The notes under the pieces: generated by a model | The model's database searches: none | Told to the model about the DNA's origin: nothing | The model's input: only the letters and a program-made list of their open reading frames with translations | In this document: positions 4,962 to 6,256 of the stretch, piece by piece | Layout: each line of letters starts with the position of its first letter | Position numbering within the stretch: position 1 is the stretch's first letter | Translations under genes and position numbers: made by a program | Origin: Actinomycetes bacterium | GTDB lineage: Bacteria; Actinomycetota; Acidimicrobiia; Acidimicrobiales; RAAP-2 | Direction: 5' to 3' | Assembly: GCA_021799915.1 (NCBI GenBank) | Contig: JAJYZN010000162.1 | Span: forward strand, 1 to 6,256 | DNA length: 6,256 bases

Positions 4962-5732
4962 GTGGCAGCAGCGTCAGGTAGGAGGGGAGTGCCGGCGGGG
5001 GCAGCTCCGCAAGGCCCCTTCGCGTCGCCGGCCCCGTCGGCGCCCGACCAGGCGACCTCGGGGATGCCCGCGAGCGAACCCGAGCGCGACCGGTGGCTGG
5101 CCGATGCCGATCGTCGGCTGGGGAACGCCCCGCCCACCCGGGTACTCGAATGGACCTTGCGAGGGCTCGGACCCGACGTCGTGCTGGCGGCGTCGTTCCA
5201 GGACATCGCGCTGATCGACTTGGCGATGTCGGTCGATCCCAAGATCGAGGTGGTGTTCTTGGACACGGGCGCACACTTCCCCGAGACCCTCGAATTCGTC
5301 GAGGCAGTACGCGCTCGCTACGACCTTCGCCTGTCGGTGGCCCATCCCGGGCCCGAGGCCGACCGCTGGCCCTGCGGGTCCGAACGGTGCTGCGAATTCC
5401 GCAAGGTTGCGCCGCTCCGGCACGCCCTCGCCACAAAGCGGGCATGGATCACCGCGCTGAAGCGGACCGACGCTCCTACCAGGGCCCAGGCACCGGTGAT
5501 CGGCTGGGATGCCGCGTTCGGCTTGGTGAAAGTGAACCCGATGGCCACGTGGACCGACGACGACATCGCCGCGTACTTGGCCGAGCACGACCTCCCGGTC
5601 CACCCGCTCGTCCCGCAGGGCTACAGATCGATCGGCTGTGCCCCTACGACGCGGCCCACGTCCCAAGGCGAAGACCCGCGGGCAGGCCGCTGGGCGGGCA
5701 CCGGGAAGACCGAGTGCGGGCTCCACGCGTGA
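4962..5732 (+). CDS. cysH: Adenylylsulfate (APS) reductase-like protein with one canonical cluster Cys replaced
   Basis: CysH reduces activated sulfate (APS, or PAPS in some families) to sulfite using thioredoxin. The 256-residue product shows a PP-loop region VVLAASFQDIALIDLA (73-88), FLDTGAHFPETLEF (99-112), the double Cys CCEFRKVAPL (143-152), TDAPTRAQAPVI (169-180), GLVKVNPMATWTDDDIAAYL (187-206) and the catalytic tail KTECGLH (249-255, C252). The CC pair is the mark of 4Fe-4S APS reductases, and the lack of cysC nearby fits APS as substrate. In cluster-containing enzymes the later motif is Cys-x-x-Cys; here it reads SIGCAPTTRP (223-232), with C226 but Thr at 229. An extra Cys, C138, sits just before the CC pair. 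The first 35-40 residues are a Pro/Ala-rich extension. GTG 4962 is set by GGGAGG 8 bases upstream. The gene leads the rightward unit; sir follows after 84 bases. Family is firm; cluster content and substrate are uncertain. Confidence 0.93.
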   Translation: MAAASGRRGVPAGAAPQGPFASPAPSAPDQATSGMPASEPERDRWLADADRRLGNAPPTRVLEWTLRGLGPDVVLAASFQDIALIDLAMSVDPKIEVVFLDTGAHFPETLEFVEAVRARYDLRLSVAHPGPEADRWPCGSERCCEFRKVAPLRHALATKRAWITALKRTDAPTRAQAPVIGWDAAFGLVKVNPMATWTDDDIAAYLAEHDLPVHPLVPQGYRSIGCAPTTRPTSQGEDPRAGRWAGTGKTECGLHA

Positions 5733-5800
5733 CGACACCCACCACCGCGCCCATGACGACGGACACAACGACCCATCACCAGCACCGGAGCTGCACCGTG

Positions 5801-5808
5801 AGGAGAGG
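5801..5808 (+). promoter_or_regulatory. Ribosome-binding site of sir
   Basis: AGGAGAGG lies 8 bases before GTG 5817, and an in-frame TGA at 5799-5801 excludes any earlier start, so the start codon is well fixed. Confidence 0.75.
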
Positions 5809-5816
5809 CGGGCGTC

Positions 5817-6256
5817 GTGGCGCGTGACCTCGACGACCCCTACGGCTTCGGGTTCCGCGGCCGTGAACGGTCGATGAAGTTCCTCAACCCGTACCGGAGC
5901 ATCGGCGAGCTGAACGTCCAAGAGCGCGAGAAGCTGCGGCGCCATCCGTTCGCGGTGGCCCAGGCCATCGTCGATCGCTACTCCAAAGAGGGCGTAACAG
6001 CACTGAAAGCGGTCCCCGGCGAGGTCGAGCGCCTCAAGTGGGTCGGTCTGTACCCCCAGCGCCAGGGAGGGGACGCGTTCATGATGCGGGTCAAGGTCCC
6101 CGGGGGCGTGCTCACCGCAGCCCAAGTCCGAGAGATCGGGATCGTGGCCGACGCGTTCGGCGAGGGGCCCGAGGACAGCCCGGTGTTCGGTAACCGATTC
6201 GCCGACATCACCACCCGCCAGACCATCCAGATCCACTGGCTCCGCCTCGCTGACAT
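5817..6256 (+). CDS. sir: Ferredoxin-type sulfite (or nitrite) reductase, N-terminal part (cut by right window edge)
   Basis: The first 146 codons match the siroheme- and 4Fe-4S-dependent nitrite/sulfite reductase family, which carries out six-electron reduction of sulfite to sulfide (or nitrite to ammonium) in the cytosol. The ferredoxin-like half-domain is clear: ERLKWVGLYPQRQGG (71-85), FMMRVKVPGGVLTAAQVREI (88-107), then NRFADITTRQTIQIHWLRL (126-144). The ITTRQ...HW motif is typical of this domain. The cluster- and siroheme-binding cysteines lie beyond the window. Sulfite rather than nitrite is inferred from the position 84 bases behind cysH, the divergent cysDN genes and the siroheme-synthesis gene. 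The start GTG 5817 follows AGGAGAGG at ideal spacing. sirA or nirA would be equally valid names. Confidence 0.9.
   Translation, partial: MARDLDDPYGFGFRGRERSMKFLNPYRSIGELNVQEREKLRRHPFAVAQAIVDRYSKEGVTALKAVPGEVERLKWVGLYPQRQGGDAFMMRVKVPGGVLTAAQVREIGIVADAFGEGPEDSPVFGNRFADITTRQTIQIHWLRLAD

Noticed and set aside
4733..4981. 82-codon open frame starting MYTLGGFG in the cysH leader
   Set aside because: Its ATG lies inside the operator, it has no ribosome-binding site, its composition is Arg/Ala/Gly-rich without any family motif, and it overlaps the well-supported cysH start.
5753..5827. 24-residue ORF between cysH and sir (MTTDTTTHHQ...)
   Set aside because: It has no Shine-Dalgarno, overlaps the sir start, has a single Cys and is the tail of a shadow frame of cysH.
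4974..6236. 420-residue leftward open frame opposite cysH and sir
   Set aside because: It is antisense to two genes with clear family motifs and has no motif of its own. Long antisense frames are common at this GC content.
1..6256. Mobile element, CRISPR array, tRNA or rRNA
   Set aside because: No transposase or integrase motifs, terminal repeats, regularly spaced repeats or tRNA cloverleaf pattern were seen on either strand.

Overview
The window is uniformly GC-rich, uses GTG and TTG starts freely, and its protein coding looks actinobacterial. An acidimicrobial or related high-GC actinobacterium is my guess from style only; no marker gene confirms it. The core is a divergent assimilatory sulfate-reduction locus. 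No transposase, integrase, tRNA, rRNA or CRISPR array was seen.

Layout, left to right. (1) The 5' end of a leftward galT (galactose-1-phosphate uridylyltransferase) runs off the left edge. (2) A gene-free stretch at 474-794 holds a short perfect palindrome, an 11-bp-phased repeat and a strong hairpin. (3) A rightward gene for a small four-helix membrane protein of DUF2269-like appearance ends at 1370. (4) It converges on a leftward stand-alone precorrin-2 dehydrogenase (siroheme synthase N-terminal type), whose stop codon lies inside a 7-bp tandem repeat. (5) Leftward cysN and cysD encode the two subunits of ATP sulfurylase. (6) A divergent control region at 4650-4961 contains a strong match to the Rrf2/IscR type-1 operator consensus, followed by a roughly 220-base structured leader. 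(7) Rightward cysH encodes an APS-reductase-like protein. (8) Rightward sir, a ferredoxin-type sulfite (or nitrite) reductase, runs off the right edge.

How the genes work together: CysD/CysN activate sulfate to APS. CysH reduces APS to sulfite; no APS kinase (cysC) is present or fused to cysN here. The siroheme-dependent reductase takes sulfite to sulfide. The precorrin-2 dehydrogenase supplies the siroheme cofactor. The two arms start from one shared control region, so one regulator could set both.

The most notable points are a CysH that keeps three of the four canonical Fe-S cysteines but has Thr at the fourth position, an Rrf2-type site placed to control both arms, and alternative hairpins in the cysH leader. 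I did not find an entirely new system; the interest lies in these variations on a known pathway.
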